Assembly: GCA_001795165.1 (NCBI GenBank)
Contig: MGNS01000112.1
Coordinates: 2,036 to 15,032 of the forward strand
Origin: Chloroflexi bacterium RBG_16_57_11
GTDB lineage: Bacteria > Chloroflexota > Anaerolineae > Anaerolineales > UBA4823
DNA: 12,997 nucleotides
Direction of reading: 5' to 3'
Part shown: positions 1-5,836 of the stretch, piece by piece
How positions within the stretch are numbered: the first letter of the stretch is position 1
Layout of the letters: each line of letters begins with the position of its first letter
The notes under the pieces: generated by a model
What the model was told of the DNA's origin: nothing
Databases searched by the model: none
The model's input: only the letters and a program-made list of their open reading frames with translations
Position numbers and translations under genes: made by a program

Positions 1-1205
1 CGGCTGGTGACCAGGTAGCGACAGCGCGGGTAAGCGGCGGCGAAATCCTCCACGCACTGGCGGATCTGCGCCCGTCGCTGCTCGGCCTCGGGCACCTCGT
101 CCAGGCCATCCAGCAGGATCAGCCCGCCTACCTCGCTCAGCTCCTTTTCCAATGCGGTGCGAAAATCGCCCAACTGCGCCACTTCCAGCTCGGCGACGAT
201 GAAGGACCACAGGTGCTTGGCGGCGGCGCGCTGGCCGGCGGGGGGCAGGCCGCGGGCGGCAAAATCGCGCAGCACCACCCGCACCGGCAGCAGCGCGCCA
301 TGCCCCCAGGGCTGCTTTTCCGGCTTTTTCTCCTCGAGCGGCGCAAGCCTTTCATCCTCCTCCGGCGGCAAGGGGGCAGTGAGCATTTCCAGGTTGGCAT
401 CCGGGTTGCCCAACGCCTGCCCCGCCAGGCACAGAGCGACGAAGTTGACGAAGGTGCTCTTGCCGCTGCCGGGGTCGCCGAGCAGCACCAGGCGCGGTAG
501 CCGGTCGAGCATCTCCAGGGCGGAAAGCCGCTGCGGCATTCGCTCGGGGGAGGCAGAACGTTCCTTCTGAAACGCCGGGCCTTCAAAGGTCAGGGTAAGT
601 AAAGCGGTATACACCGCTCCCAGGTTCAGGCGCGCCTCGGCCTGGCTGGCCGCCTTGGGGTCGATGCCAACCAGGGAAAGGTAGCCGGTGCTTTCGAGCA
701 CCCGGCGCAGATACGCCTCACGCATGGCCTCCGTAGAGCGCGTTTTGTCGGGCGGCGCAGGGAACTGGACGACGAGGCTGTCTTTGTAATACGGCCCGCC
801 CTGCATTTCGATGTGATCGCCCTGAACCACCTGCCCGATTTCCTGATGCCCGCCGATCTGGGTATGGCTTCCAGGGCCAGACTCGATCTCAGCTACAACG
901 ACGCCCCCATTTTTCACCTGTTCGGCTGTCTGCGTCGCCTGGGTCTGGACTGAGGGTGGCGTGGAGGTCTGTGATTCCCTGGCTTTGCCCGCCTCGGCCC
1001 TACGCACCCACGCATCCAGGAGGCGCTCGATCAGAAAGATGACCATTGCTCCGATGATCACTGCGTAGATGAGGAATCGCAACTCATTGGTAATCAGCGC
1101 CCCCAACAGCGCAACAATGATCACGATCATCACGGCAAAAACCAGGATCTGCGCTTTAAGATTACCGGCCAACTTTGCCAGCACACCTTCGATCCATAGC
1201 TTCAT
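1..1205 (-). CDS. Membrane-anchored NACHT-domain NTPase (C-terminus beyond the window)
   Basis: Stop-free frame from an ATG at 1205-1203, with GGAGG about 8 bases upstream, to the left edge (401 complete codons). Residues about 17-39 and 43-61 are two hydrophobic segments, predicted to anchor the protein in the membrane. Residues about 65-145 are a low-complexity linker with Gly/Asp-rich strands (for example IGQVVQGDHIEMQGG near 123-137). Around 160-205 is a conserved-looking stretch (YLRRVLESTGYLSLVGIDP) that I associate with Chloroflexota NACHT proteins. The Walker A is GDPGSGKST (243-251) and the Walker B is LILLDGLDE (362-370), whose acidic ending is typical of NACHT STAND NTPases. The window ends in YLVTS, probably the sensor strand. 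Family knowledge: STAND NTPases are signalling switches, and bacterial NACHT proteins include anti-phage defence factors. The sensor or effector C-terminus is not visible, so defence is only inference. Open frames inside it on both strands are overlaps. Confidence 0.88.
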   Translation of the reverse strand, partial: MKLWIEGVLAKLAGNLKAQILVFAVMIVIIVALLGALITNELRFLIYAVIIGAMVIFLIERLLDAWVRRAEAGKARESQTSTPPSVQTQATQTAEQVKNGGVVVAEIESGPGSHTQIGGHQEIGQVVQGDHIEMQGGPYYKDSLVVQFPAPPDKTRSTEAMREAYLRRVLESTGYLSLVGIDPKAASQAEARLNLGAVYTALLTLTFEGPAFQKERSASPERMPQRLSALEMLDRLPRLVLLGDPGSGKSTFVNFVALCLAGQALGNPDANLEMLTAPLPPEEDERLAPLEEKKPEKQPWGHGALLPVRVVLRDFAARGLPPAGQRAAAKHLWSFIVAELEVAQLGDFRTALEKELSEVGGLILLDGLDEVPEAEQRRAQIRQCVEDFAAAYPRCRYLVTS

Positions 1206-1319
1206 GCGACACCTCCCCAGGATACTCACCCGTGAACGATGATATAACTGCGGGCAAGATCAACCATCACTCGGAGACAGTACCCCACCTAACATATCCA
1301 CGAGAAAAATTTCTGACTG

Positions 1320-1344
1320 CCTGTATTGAGGATAAGTATACAGG
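1320..1344. promoter_or_regulatory. Inverted repeat upstream of the NACHT gene, possible operator
   Basis: CCTGTAT (1320-1326) and ATACAGG (1338-1344) are perfect 7-base inverted arms around an 11-base spacer. The site lies about 115 bases upstream of the NACHT start, in a non-coding gap (1206-1404) where I see no gene and no convincing sigma-70 promoter. A dyad of this size could bind a dimeric repressor, but nothing identifies the regulator. Confidence 0.25.
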
Positions 1345-1404
1345 ATGGAGCGCCGGGGAGCAAGGCAGGAACACGAAAAGGAGGCGTCCGGCTTGATATC
1401 GTCC

Positions 1405-1449
1405 GGAATGAATTCCTCCCTGGTATGGGAAACCCGCTCAAAGCGGGTT
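1405..1449 (+). repeat. REP-like two-hairpin module, isolated diverged copy
   Basis: Hairpin 1 is GGAAT-ga-ATTCC (1405-1416). A 14-base linker (tccctggtatggga, 1417-1430) follows. Hairpin 2 is AACCCGCT-caa-AGCGGGTT (1431-1449). The same architecture occurs six more times in the array at 1823-2262, with different stem bases but paired arms. The last base of this module lies one base before the surviving RAYT coding sequence. Confidence 0.75.
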
Positions 1450-1450
1450 G

Positions 1451-1804
1451 GACCACATCCACCTGATCGTCTCAATCCCGCCCCATCATTCGGTCGCTGA
1501 GGTCATAAAATCCCTAAAGGGGGCCAGCTCTCACGATCTCAAATTGGCGGGTGTGTTGGGTAAGGATTTTGCCTGGCAACGAGGTTATGGCGTTTTTACA
1601 CTTGGCGAACGCCAGAGAAAGGACGCCGAGGCGTATGTGCTCAATTAAAAAACGCATCACAAGCAGATGTCTACGAATGCCTGGCTGGAACACATAACAT
1701 CAGCTGATGAAGGGCCTATTGATGTTCCTAAAGGTCGAACAGATGTTCCCACTGCCCTACATGATGAAACTGTGCCGTATGGGTTTGGTGATCCACCGTT
1801 CTAG
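1451..1804 (+). pseudogene. REP-associated tyrosine transposase (RAYT, Y1/IS200-like) remnant
   Basis: The frame begins directly at the HUH motif (DHIHLIVSIPP, histidines at 1454 and 1460) and continues through VAEVIKSLKGASSH, FAWQRGYGVFTLGE and the catalytic tyrosine region AYVLN (Tyr codon 1634-1636). A TAA at 1646-1648 interrupts it. The same frame then continues as KTHHKQMSTNAWLEH to TAG at 1802-1804. In IS200/IS605-type Y1 transposases the tyrosine is followed four residues later by a metal-site glutamine, so this TAA most likely replaced a CAA Gln codon. The N-terminal part expected before DHIH (roughly 50 residues) is absent and is replaced by the hairpin module at 1405-1449. Family knowledge: RAYTs are single-domain HUH nucleases that act on REP palindromes. 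The remnant is inferred to be inactive. Confidence 0.85.
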
Positions 1805-1822
1805 AATTCAGTTGAACGTTCG

Positions 1823-2262
1823 GTTCGGATTGAAATCCTCCCTGACACAGAAAACACGCTGAAGCGTGTTAGGCGCGCCATCCGGTTTCAACGTGCTTTC
1901 AGCACGTTTCCCGTACCAGTCGCCGAATTCATTCGGGCGGCGCGCAGGTGGATTGACCGCGACTCCGGTGCTTCCCGTTCGGATTGAAATCCTCTCTGCT
2001 ATATTAAACACGCTAAAGCGTGTTGGGCGCGCCATCCGGTTTCAACGTGCTTTCAGCACGTTTCCCGTACCAGCCGCCGAATTCATTCGGGCGGCGTACA
2101 GGTGGATTAACCGCGATTCAGGAGCTTTTCGTTCGGATTGAAATCCTCTCTGACACAGGAAACACGCTGAAGCGTGTTGGATGCACCTTTCGGTTTCAAC
2201 GTGCTTTCAGCACGTTTCCCATACCAGCCGCCGAATTCATTCGGGCGGCGTACAGGTGGATT
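1823..2262. repeat. Tandem array, 154-bp period, of paired inverted REP-like modules (BIME-like)
   Basis: Units begin at 1823, 1977 and 2131, exactly 154 bases apart. The third ends at about 2262, giving about 2.9 copies. In each unit a plus-strand module reads GGATT-ga-AATCC, a 14-base linker, then AACACGCT-(ga/aa)-AGCGTGTT (first unit 1827-1870). After a spacer of about 19 bases, an inverted module reads AACGTGCT-ttc-AGCACGTT (1890-1908), linker, then CCGAAT-tc-ATTCGG (1923-1936). Units differ mostly by scattered substitutions, with more change in linkers than in stems. The inverted pairing and the adjacent RAYT relic point to a BIME-type REP element. Open frames across the array encode the same peptide from successive copies and are not genes. 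Confidence 0.85.
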
Positions 2263-2273
2263 GAGAAATCAAT

Positions 2274-2303
2274 AGAAAGAAAACCCGCCTCAACGGCGGG
2301 CTT
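2274..2303 (-). terminator. Intrinsic terminator of tRNA-Ser(GCU)
   Basis: On the minus strand the stem CCCGCC / GGCGGG (2300-2295 and 2289-2284) closes a 5-base loop and is followed by TTTTCTTTC. It starts about 7 bases after the mature tRNA 3' end, as expected for tRNA transcript termination. Confidence 0.7.
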
Positions 2304-2309
2304 GTAAGG

Positions 2310-2398
2310 CGGGGAGGACAGGATTCGAACCTGCGGCCGAGTTTAACCCCGGCAACTGCTTAGCAGGCAGCCCCATTCGTCCACTCTGGCACCTCCCC
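2310..2398 (-). tRNA. tRNA-Ser (anticodon GCU)
   Basis: On the minus strand the acceptor arms GGGGAGG (2398-2392) and CCTCCCC (2317-2311) pair over 7 bases, with discriminator G at 2310. The anticodon stem CTGC/GCAG holds the loop CTGCTAA, giving anticodon GCT (2364-2362), which reads AGC/AGU Ser codons. A long variable arm (class II, as in Ser) precedes the T-arm with GGTTCGAATCC. The CCA end is not encoded and must be added after transcription. Confidence 0.96.
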
Positions 2399-2426
2399 TT
2401 TTATTCATGCTCCCCCCGGCGGGAAA

Positions 2427-2455
2427 ATTCTACCATAGGTAAGGTCAGGATGCAA
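2427..2455 (-). promoter_or_regulatory. Sigma-70-type promoter of tRNA-Ser(GCU)
   Basis: TTGCAT (2455-2450) and TAGAAT (2432-2427) are separated by exactly 17 bases on the minus strand. TGG precedes the -10, giving the extended form TGnTAGAAT. The tRNA 5' end lies 28 bases downstream. The 11-mer TATGGTAGAAT is identical upstream of the other tRNA-Ser. Confidence 0.7.
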
Positions 2456-2464
2456 CCAATATCA

Positions 2465-2485
2465 CAGGCCACCCGGCCCGGCCTG
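2465..2485 (-). terminator. GC-rich hairpin after the oxidoreductase gene, weak terminator candidate
   Basis: CAGGCC (2465-2470) and GGCCTG (2480-2485) form a perfect 6-base stem with a 9-base loop between the stop of the oxidoreductase gene and the tRNA-Ser(GCU) promoter. No U-tract follows on the minus strand, so intrinsic termination is uncertain. Confidence 0.3.
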
Positions 2486-2523
2486 CCGAGCGTAAAGCCA
2501 GCAATGCTGGACCCAAGGCGCAC

Positions 2524-3588
2524 TCAAGCAGGTTCATCCAGGTCTTCTCGAACGACTCCTTCACCCTCCAACACAAAATCGGCGCCGAAAACCCGGGCAG
2601 GGGTCTGGAATCCGGGCTGGAACTGGCCGTCCAGGACCTTTTTGACGACACCCAAGGCCGCCAGCGAAGTCCAGTCCACGCCTGCTTCCGGACCATGCAG
2701 CCGGGATACCGCGATGCCTCCCTGATCGTCGGTCACTTCTCCCCACACATGGGTGCGGGTCCGGGCGCGCTGTTCGGGCGTGGAGCCGGTGGGGATCAAT
2801 GGTGCAATGAGTTTGCGCACCAGTGGAAGCTTCAAGGCCGGGCGCAGACGGTCCGCCGCACGCCGCAGACGGATTAGCACTGGCGGTAAGGCGATGTAGT
2901 CTTCGATATTAGGGATGCCGGTGGTGTAATAGGCAGTAAATACGTCGCCCCAGCTCAACAGGACCGCCTGGCGCGGGCCGCGCCCGAAGTCGAACCAGCG
3001 GGTTTTGGCTTCTTTCTGCGCATCTTGCAGCCGCCCGTCACGGCGCACCTTCGTAGCGTTAGGAAGCGTTCCAAGCATCGTTCGGGCTGTGCCAGGTGGA
3101 AGGCGGGTAGGCCCGCTGGTTTGGAAGGCGAGCGTCAGGTGCGTGGCGGCTGGAAGGCGCAGCTTAAGATGAGCAGCCAGACAATCTGTAGGCACCACAT
3201 CGAAGCCCACACCAGGCATGAGCATCACCTGGCGTTCCTGTGCCTCGGCATCGCGGGCAGCCAGCGCAGTGTAGACCGGGATCTCGCCAGTGAGATCCAG
3301 ATAGTGCACGCCGAGGCGCAGGCAGGCATCTGCCATCGCTTTGAAGGTATAAATAAACGGCCCGGCGCAGTGCAGCACCAGGCTCATATCCCGGAGCGCC
3401 CGATCGATAGCCGGGGGATCATCCAGGCTAAAGATGCGGTACTCCAAGCCTAAATCGGCAGCCAGCGCGCCAACCTGACCAGAATTCCTTCCGGCAAGGA
3501 CCGGCCGGAGACCTTGCTGAACGGACAGGCGGGCAATCGCCTGACCTACAAATCCATTGGCACCATAAAGCAAAAAATTTGCGGTCAT
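2524..3588 (-). CDS. Saccharopine dehydrogenase-like NAD(P)-binding oxidoreductase
   Basis: 354 residues. The N-terminus is a Rossmann fold with the dinucleotide motif GANGFVG (9-15), a second-strand motif LAGR (31-34), HCAGPF (73-78) at the end of a beta strand, HYLDLTGE (95-102) and PGVGFDVVPTDCLA (125-138). This set is characteristic of the saccharopine dehydrogenase / trans-acting enoyl reductase-like family. Members are cytosolic NAD(P)H-dependent enzymes with varied substrates, and the lysine-pathway activity should not be assumed here. The length fits the family. The ATG at 3588 fits the glycine-motif spacing, but no Shine-Dalgarno is visible in its short leader. The start lies only 19 bases after the tRNA-Ser(UGA) 3' end, with no promoter between, so the gene is probably expressed by readthrough from the tRNA promoter. 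It is sandwiched between two Ser tRNA genes on the same strand. Confidence 0.85.
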   Translation of the reverse strand: MTANFLLYGANGFVGQAIARLSVQQGLRPVLAGRNSGQVGALAADLGLEYRIFSLDDPPAIDRALRDMSLVLHCAGPFIYTFKAMADACLRLGVHYLDLTGEIPVYTALAARDAEAQERQVMLMPGVGFDVVPTDCLAAHLKLRLPAATHLTLAFQTSGPTRLPPGTARTMLGTLPNATKVRRDGRLQDAQKEAKTRWFDFGRGPRQAVLLSWGDVFTAYYTTGIPNIEDYIALPPVLIRLRRAADRLRPALKLPLVRKLIAPLIPTGSTPEQRARTRTHVWGEVTDDQGGIAVSRLHGPEAGVDWTSLAALGVVKKVLDGQFQPGFQTPARVFGADFVLEGEGVVREDLDEPA

Positions 3589-3604
3589 GGGACAAAAAAG
3601 TTTT

Positions 3605-3692
<88 letters not shown>

Positions 3693-3737
3693 GTTTGCGC
3701 AAGGCGCTGGCTTGCCCGGCACCTTACAGCGGAAGTT

Positions 3738-3746
3738 ATTCTACCA
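3738..3746 (-). promoter_or_regulatory. Extended -10 promoter of tRNA-Ser(UGA)
   Basis: TGGTAGAAT on the minus strand lies 45 bases upstream of the mature tRNA 5' end and belongs to the same 11-mer (TATGGTAGAAT) found before tRNA-Ser(GCU). The hexamer at -35 with 17-base spacing (AGGTGA) is poor, so the promoter may rely on the extended -10. Confidence 0.5.
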
Positions 3747-3778
3747 TAGACTCCAGCAGCTCACCTTGGCCTATCGGT

Positions 3779-3784
3779 TATAAT
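3779..3784 (+). promoter_or_regulatory. Candidate -10 box for the 3883-7747 gene cluster
   Basis: A perfect TATAAT lies about 100 bases upstream of the first start codon, divergent from the tRNA promoter. No good -35 hexamer is visible at normal spacing, so this is a single-box call. Confidence 0.3.
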
Positions 3785-3882
3785 GGATCGGCGGACCAAA
3801 CCATCGGGTGCCCAATATTTCGGTTGGCCGAACTTTCGAAACACCAGAACGGTAGAGGATAGCGCACAACAAAGGAACCCAT

Positions 3883-4326
3883 ATGACCTTGAGTACATCT
3901 TTGTTGAACTACAACACCACGCCCGGCAAGATGACGGGCACCAGCATCCATGACGACCTGCTCACCGGGTTGCCGCGGGATATCGCCGGGCTGTGTCACG
4001 TGGTGCAGGATAACCTGGTGCACGTGTTCTGGGCCGAGCGTTATAGCCGCCGCCTCTCTGAGGATGAGAAGCGCACGGTTGGCATTCGGCGGGTCGAAGA
4101 GAAACTGGGGCTGGTTCGCGAGGCGCTGAATAAGATCGAGATCCTGCCCTGGGATTACGAAATCCCGGTGTTCAGACACCCGCTGGAGGATCCCTTTCCG
4201 CAAGACCCGGAGGAAGCGGCGTTCTACGATCGCATCGCCGCGCTGACCCTGGCTGGAGACGAGGCGTTCGACGCAGTGCGACAGGAGGGCGAGGAAGCCC
4301 ACTGGCGTATCCCGGATACCTGGTAA
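3883..4326 (+). CDS. Transglutaminase-like protein lacking its catalytic core
   Basis: 147 residues, ATG with AAGGA about 7 bases upstream. From memory of the family, the N-terminal part (TTPGKMTG, LLTGLPRDIAGLCHVVQDNL, HVFWAERY, then RRVEEKL at about 69-75) matches the N-terminal region of bacterial transglutaminase-like proteins of about 290 residues. The C-terminal part (LVREALNKIEILPWDYE near 77-93, then FYDRIAALTLAGDEAF) matches their C-terminal region. The segment between them, with the Cys-His-Asp core (expected NCRDF, HWVCEYW-like motifs and D), is absent and the two ends join in frame near residue 76. The protein therefore cannot be a cysteine-triad enzyme. It could be a decayed gene that stayed open, a noncatalytic derivative, or an assembly join. 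It is followed 18 bases later by murJ, with AGGA before the next ATG, so translation is likely coupled. The function is unknown. Confidence 0.7.
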   Translation: MTLSTSLLNYNTTPGKMTGTSIHDDLLTGLPRDIAGLCHVVQDNLVHVFWAERYSRRLSEDEKRTVGIRRVEEKLGLVREALNKIEILPWDYEIPVFRHPLEDPFPQDPEEAAFYDRIAALTLAGDEAFDAVRQEGEEAHWRIPDTW

Positions 4327-4344
4327 TTAAATTCAGGAAACCGG

Positions 4345-5820
4345 ATGAGCCGCATCGCCCGCGCATCGCTGATCATCGCCTTCTTCTTCGGCGTTGATAA
4401 AATCCTCGGCCTGCTGCGCCAGATCCTGTTCAACCGCCAGTTCGGCCCGGTTGAGCGGGACATCTTTTTCGTCTCGAATAACATCCCTGACCTGCTCTCG
4501 GCGCTGATCTCCGGAGGCGCCCTGGGGATCGCTTTGATCCCGGTGCTGACCGAGCACCTGCAGGAAAAAGACCGGCAAGACGCCTGGAGGCTATTTTCGC
4601 GCATCCTCAACCTGGCCTTCCTGGTCACCGCCGGGATATCGCTGGTGATCATTGCACTGGCCGATCCGCTGATCCGATTCGTCATCGCCCCGGGTTTTGC
4701 CGATCCATCGAAATGGACGCTGACCGCCAGCCTGATGCGCCTGGACATGTTTGCCATCCTGATCTTCTCGATCAGCGGGCTGGTGATGGCTGGCCTGCAG
4801 GCAAACCAGCACTTTCTCACGCCAGCCATGGCGCCGGCGATGTACAACCTGGGTCAGATCATTGGCATCACACTGCTCTCGCGCTGGTTTGGCATTTACG
4901 GGATGGTCTTCGGGGTCATCCTGGGCGCTTCACTGCACCTGGGCGTCCAGATCCCGGCTTTAATACGATATGGTTACCGGTGGAGGCCAATTATCGGCCT
5001 GAGCGACCCTGGTGTGCGCCAGGTGCTGGTCTTGTTGGGACCGCGCGTCCTGTCCATGCTGTGCCTGCATTTTTACTTCCTGGCGCGTGATCGCTTTGCT
5101 TCTTACTATCAAGAAGGTGGTGTCTCGGCGCTGAATAACGGGTGGTTCATCATGCAGCTCCCGGAAACATTAATCGGCACGGCCATCGCTATCGCAATGC
5201 TGCCGTCGCTGGCCGAATATGTTACCCGCGGCGAAGAGCAGGTCTTCCGCCAGACGATCAACCGTGCCCTGCGCGCCATGCTGGCCCTGACGCTGCCCGC
5301 GGCAGCTATCCTGGGGGTATGCATTCGCCCGTTGATTCAAATTGTCTTCGACTTCGGTCCTCAGGAAACCGAGATGGTGGTCTGGGCGACGCGCGCCTTC
5401 TTGCTCGGGCTGGTTGGGCACAGCTGGCTCGAGGTGGGCGTGCGCTCCTGGTACGCCAAACAGAACGCCCGCATCCCGCTATTGGGGGCGGTCTTCCAGA
5501 TTGGACTGTACCTGCCCATGGCAATAATCCTGTCTCAGGCCACCGGGCTCCCCGGCCTGGCCCTGGCAGACACGCTGGCCTTCACCAGCCAGGCATTGTT
5601 GCTGCTGATCCTGCTCAACCAACGACATCCCGGAATCTTGAGGGTGCAAGGGACCTTGTTGCGCGCCTCTCTCAGCGCTTTGTTAGGGGGTGTGTTGGCT
5701 TTTGCCGTGCTGCAACGATCGCTGCCGGTGATTCCCGCTCTTGGGCTGGCTCTGGCAGTCGGCGGGCTGGCAGCGCTACCGTTGATCTTGCCAGAGATCA
5801 AGATGCTGATAAAATTGTAG
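4345..5820 (+). CDS. murJ: MurJ/MviN-type lipid II flippase
   Basis: 491 residues, almost entirely hydrophobic, with roughly 12-14 predicted membrane helices. The N-terminus carries the family pattern: LGLLRQ (21-26, GLLR in the first helix), FFVSNNIPDLLSALISGGAL (41-60) and ALIPVLTE (63-70), matching MurJ's IPxLL...GALSxAFIPVF segment. MLPSLAEY in the central domain is the counterpart of the family's LLPxLS loop. MurJ is a MOP-superfamily exporter that flips undecaprenyl-linked lipid II across the cytoplasmic membrane for peptidoglycan synthesis. The length is close to the usual 500. The closest alternative is a related MOP polysaccharide flippase, but the N-terminal motifs favour MurJ. It sits second in a tight cluster, 18 bases after the transglutaminase-like gene and 16 bases before the peptidase gene. 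AGGA about 6 bases upstream supports the ATG. Confidence 0.88.
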   Translation: MSRIARASLIIAFFFGVDKILGLLRQILFNRQFGPVERDIFFVSNNIPDLLSALISGGALGIALIPVLTEHLQEKDRQDAWRLFSRILNLAFLVTAGISLVIIALADPLIRFVIAPGFADPSKWTLTASLMRLDMFAILIFSISGLVMAGLQANQHFLTPAMAPAMYNLGQIIGITLLSRWFGIYGMVFGVILGASLHLGVQIPALIRYGYRWRPIIGLSDPGVRQVLVLLGPRVLSMLCLHFYFLARDRFASYYQEGGVSALNNGWFIMQLPETLIGTAIAIAMLPSLAEYVTRGEEQVFRQTINRALRAMLALTLPAAAILGVCIRPLIQIVFDFGPQETEMVVWATRAFLLGLVGHSWLEVGVRSWYAKQNARIPLLGAVFQIGLYLPMAIILSQATGLPGLALADTLAFTSQALLLLILLNQRHPGILRVQGTLLRASLSALLGGVLAFAVLQRSLPVIPALGLALAVGGLAALPLILPEIKMLIKL

Positions 5821-5836
5821 CAACAGGGAGACAAAA

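Noticed and set aside
137..586. 149-codon minus-strand frame inside the NACHT gene
   Set aside because: It is Arg/Pro/Ser-rich and out of frame with the Walker motifs. The NACHT frame is continuous through the whole region.
1823..2262. Possible CRISPR array
   Set aside because: The units are 154 bases and nearly identical throughout, with no short repeat alternating with unique spacers and no cas gene nearby.
1808..2307. Open frames of 75-95 codons across the repeat array, with a shared peptide MLGAPSGFNVLSARFPYQ
   Set aside because: They repeat because the DNA repeats. They run through hairpins, lack ribosome-binding sites and resemble no family.
2310..2398. tRNA-Ser(GCU) as the attachment site of an integrated element containing the RAYT locus
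   Set aside because: I see no direct repeat of the tRNA 3' end on the far side and no integrase. The tRNA terminator is intact between the tRNA and the array.
3778..4302. 174-codon minus-strand frame opposite the transglutaminase-like gene
   Set aside because: The plus strand has a Shine-Dalgarno and recognisable family segments. The minus frame has no recognisable domain.
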